Part shown: positions 6,925 through 7,256 of the stretch, one piece after another | Layout: every line of letters starts with the position of its first letter | Numbering within the stretch: position 1 is the first letter of the stretch | Source: an uncultured Treponema sp. | GTDB lineage: Bacteria > Spirochaetota > Spirochaetia > Treponematales > Treponemataceae | DNA: 7,256 bases | Direction of reading: 5' to 3' | NCBI GenBank assembly: GCA_947176045.1 | Contig: CAMWPF010000069.1 | Location: forward strand, 1 to 7,256 | Translations under genes and position numbers: made by a program | Notes under the pieces: generated by a model | Databases searched by the model: none | What the model was told of the DNA's origin: nothing | The model's input: the letters and a program-made list of their open reading frames with translations, nothing else

Positions 6925-6943
6925 TTCCTGCCGGGAGCAGGAA
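6925..6943 (+). other. Stem-loop between xerC and hslV
   Basis: A perfect 7-bp inverted repeat, TTCCTGC (6925-6931) and GCAGGAA (6937-6943), encloses the 5-base loop CGGGA. It begins 3 bases after the xerC stop and ends 13 bases before the hslV ribosome binding site. No T-run follows, so it is not a standard intrinsic terminator. It could be an mRNA processing or stability element, a weak attenuator, or chance. Confidence 0.5.
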
Positions 6944-6956
6944 TTCGGAACATAAC

Positions 6957-6963
6957 AGGGGGA
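6957..6963 (+). promoter_or_regulatory. Ribosome binding site of hslV
   Basis: AGGGGGA lies 4 bases before the ATG at 6968 and is the only strong purine-rich core in this gap. It supports the start that gives HslV a short N-terminal propeptide. Confidence 0.7.
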
Positions 6964-6967
6964 AACC

Positions 6968-7256
6968 ATGGGGAAGAAGCCGGAAATCCGCAGCACGACC
7001 GTCGTGGCGGTCAAACGCAACGGTTCTGTGGCTATGGCTGGCGACGGGCAGGTTACCAGCGGCGATACGGTCATGAAGGGGAACGCGCGGAAGGTGCGGA
7101 AAATCTACGACGGAAAGATCATCACCGGGTTCGCCGGCTCCGTCGCGGACGCGTTCACGCTGTTCGACAAGTTCGAGGCGAAGATCAAGGAATTCAGCGG
7201 CGACTTGACGCGCGCCGCCGTGGAGCTTGCGAAGCTGTGGCGGACGGACCGTTCGC
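6968..7256 (+). CDS. hslV: ATP-dependent protease subunit HslV (ClpQ), 5' part
   Basis: Proteasome-beta-like peptidase subunit that works in the cytoplasm with the HslU (ClpY) unfoldase. The first 96 codons are present and the frame is open to the window end. Recognisable blocks are STTVVAVKRNG (9-19), AGDGQVTSGDTVMKGNARKV (24-43), GFAGSVADAFTLFDKFEAK (59-77) and AAVELAKLWRTDR (about 83-95). These match HslV closely. In E. coli the mature enzyme begins at the Thr right after Met. Here the matching Thr is T10, in the order S9-T10-T11, so a propeptide of about nine residues would need to be removed to free the catalytic N-terminus. The gene follows xerC as in Bacillus, and hslU is expected just downstream, outside the window. 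A stem-loop and a good ribosome binding site precede it. Confidence 0.96.
   Translation, partial: MGKKPEIRSTTVVAVKRNGSVAMAGDGQVTSGDTVMKGNARKVRKIYDGKIITGFAGSVADAFTLFDKFEAKIKEFSGDLTRAAVELAKLWRTDRS

Noticed and set aside
6925..6960. Intrinsic terminator after xerC
   Set aside because: The 7-bp stem is not followed by a T-run.

Overview
The window is a single-direction (+ strand) gene cluster from a GC-rich bacterium, most likely a spirochaete of the Treponema lineage. It holds seven genes: the 3' part of ftsZ, a XerD-like tyrosine recombinase, a TPR lipoprotein of unknown function, dprA, topA, a XerC-like tyrosine recombinase, and the 5' part of hslV. The order dprA-topA-xerC-hslV is an old conserved arrangement, also known from Bacillus, where trmFO sits between topA and xerC. 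Having ftsZ just upstream is what I recall of treponemal division and topA clusters. The taxon call rests on gene order and protein character read by eye, not on a database search.

Layout. Bases 1-1130 carry ftsZ without roughly its first 56 codons. It overlaps the XerD-like gene (1093-2046) by 38 bp, and that gene overlaps the lipoprotein gene (2043-2774) by the 4-bp ATGA. The dprA gene (about 2764-3813) starts inside the lipoprotein's last codons. A 16-bp gap leads to topA (3830-5980), a 3-bp gap to the XerC-like gene (5984-6922), and a 45-bp gap containing a small stem-loop to hslV (from 6968, cut by the window end). No stretch over 50 bp lacks a coding assignment. No RNA gene, CRISPR array, insertion sequence or prophage is visible.

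How it fits together. The cluster gathers cell division (FtsZ), chromosome dimer resolution (two Xer recombinases, each with a full catalytic set), DNA supercoiling (topoisomerase I), handling of incoming single-stranded DNA (DprA) and proteolysis (HslV). The overlaps point to one transcript with translational coupling. A possible internal promoter lies near the end of the lipoprotein gene, upstream of dprA-topA.

This is mainly a conserved housekeeping region and I see no clearly new multi-gene system. The points most worth a second look are the AGG-AGG codon pair in the FtsZ C-terminal peptide that doubles as the recombinase ribosome binding site, the overprinted Ser-rich recombinase N-terminus, the in-frame 9-bp tandem repeat at that gene's other end, the uncharacterised lipoprotein, and the placement of both Xer types in one cluster.
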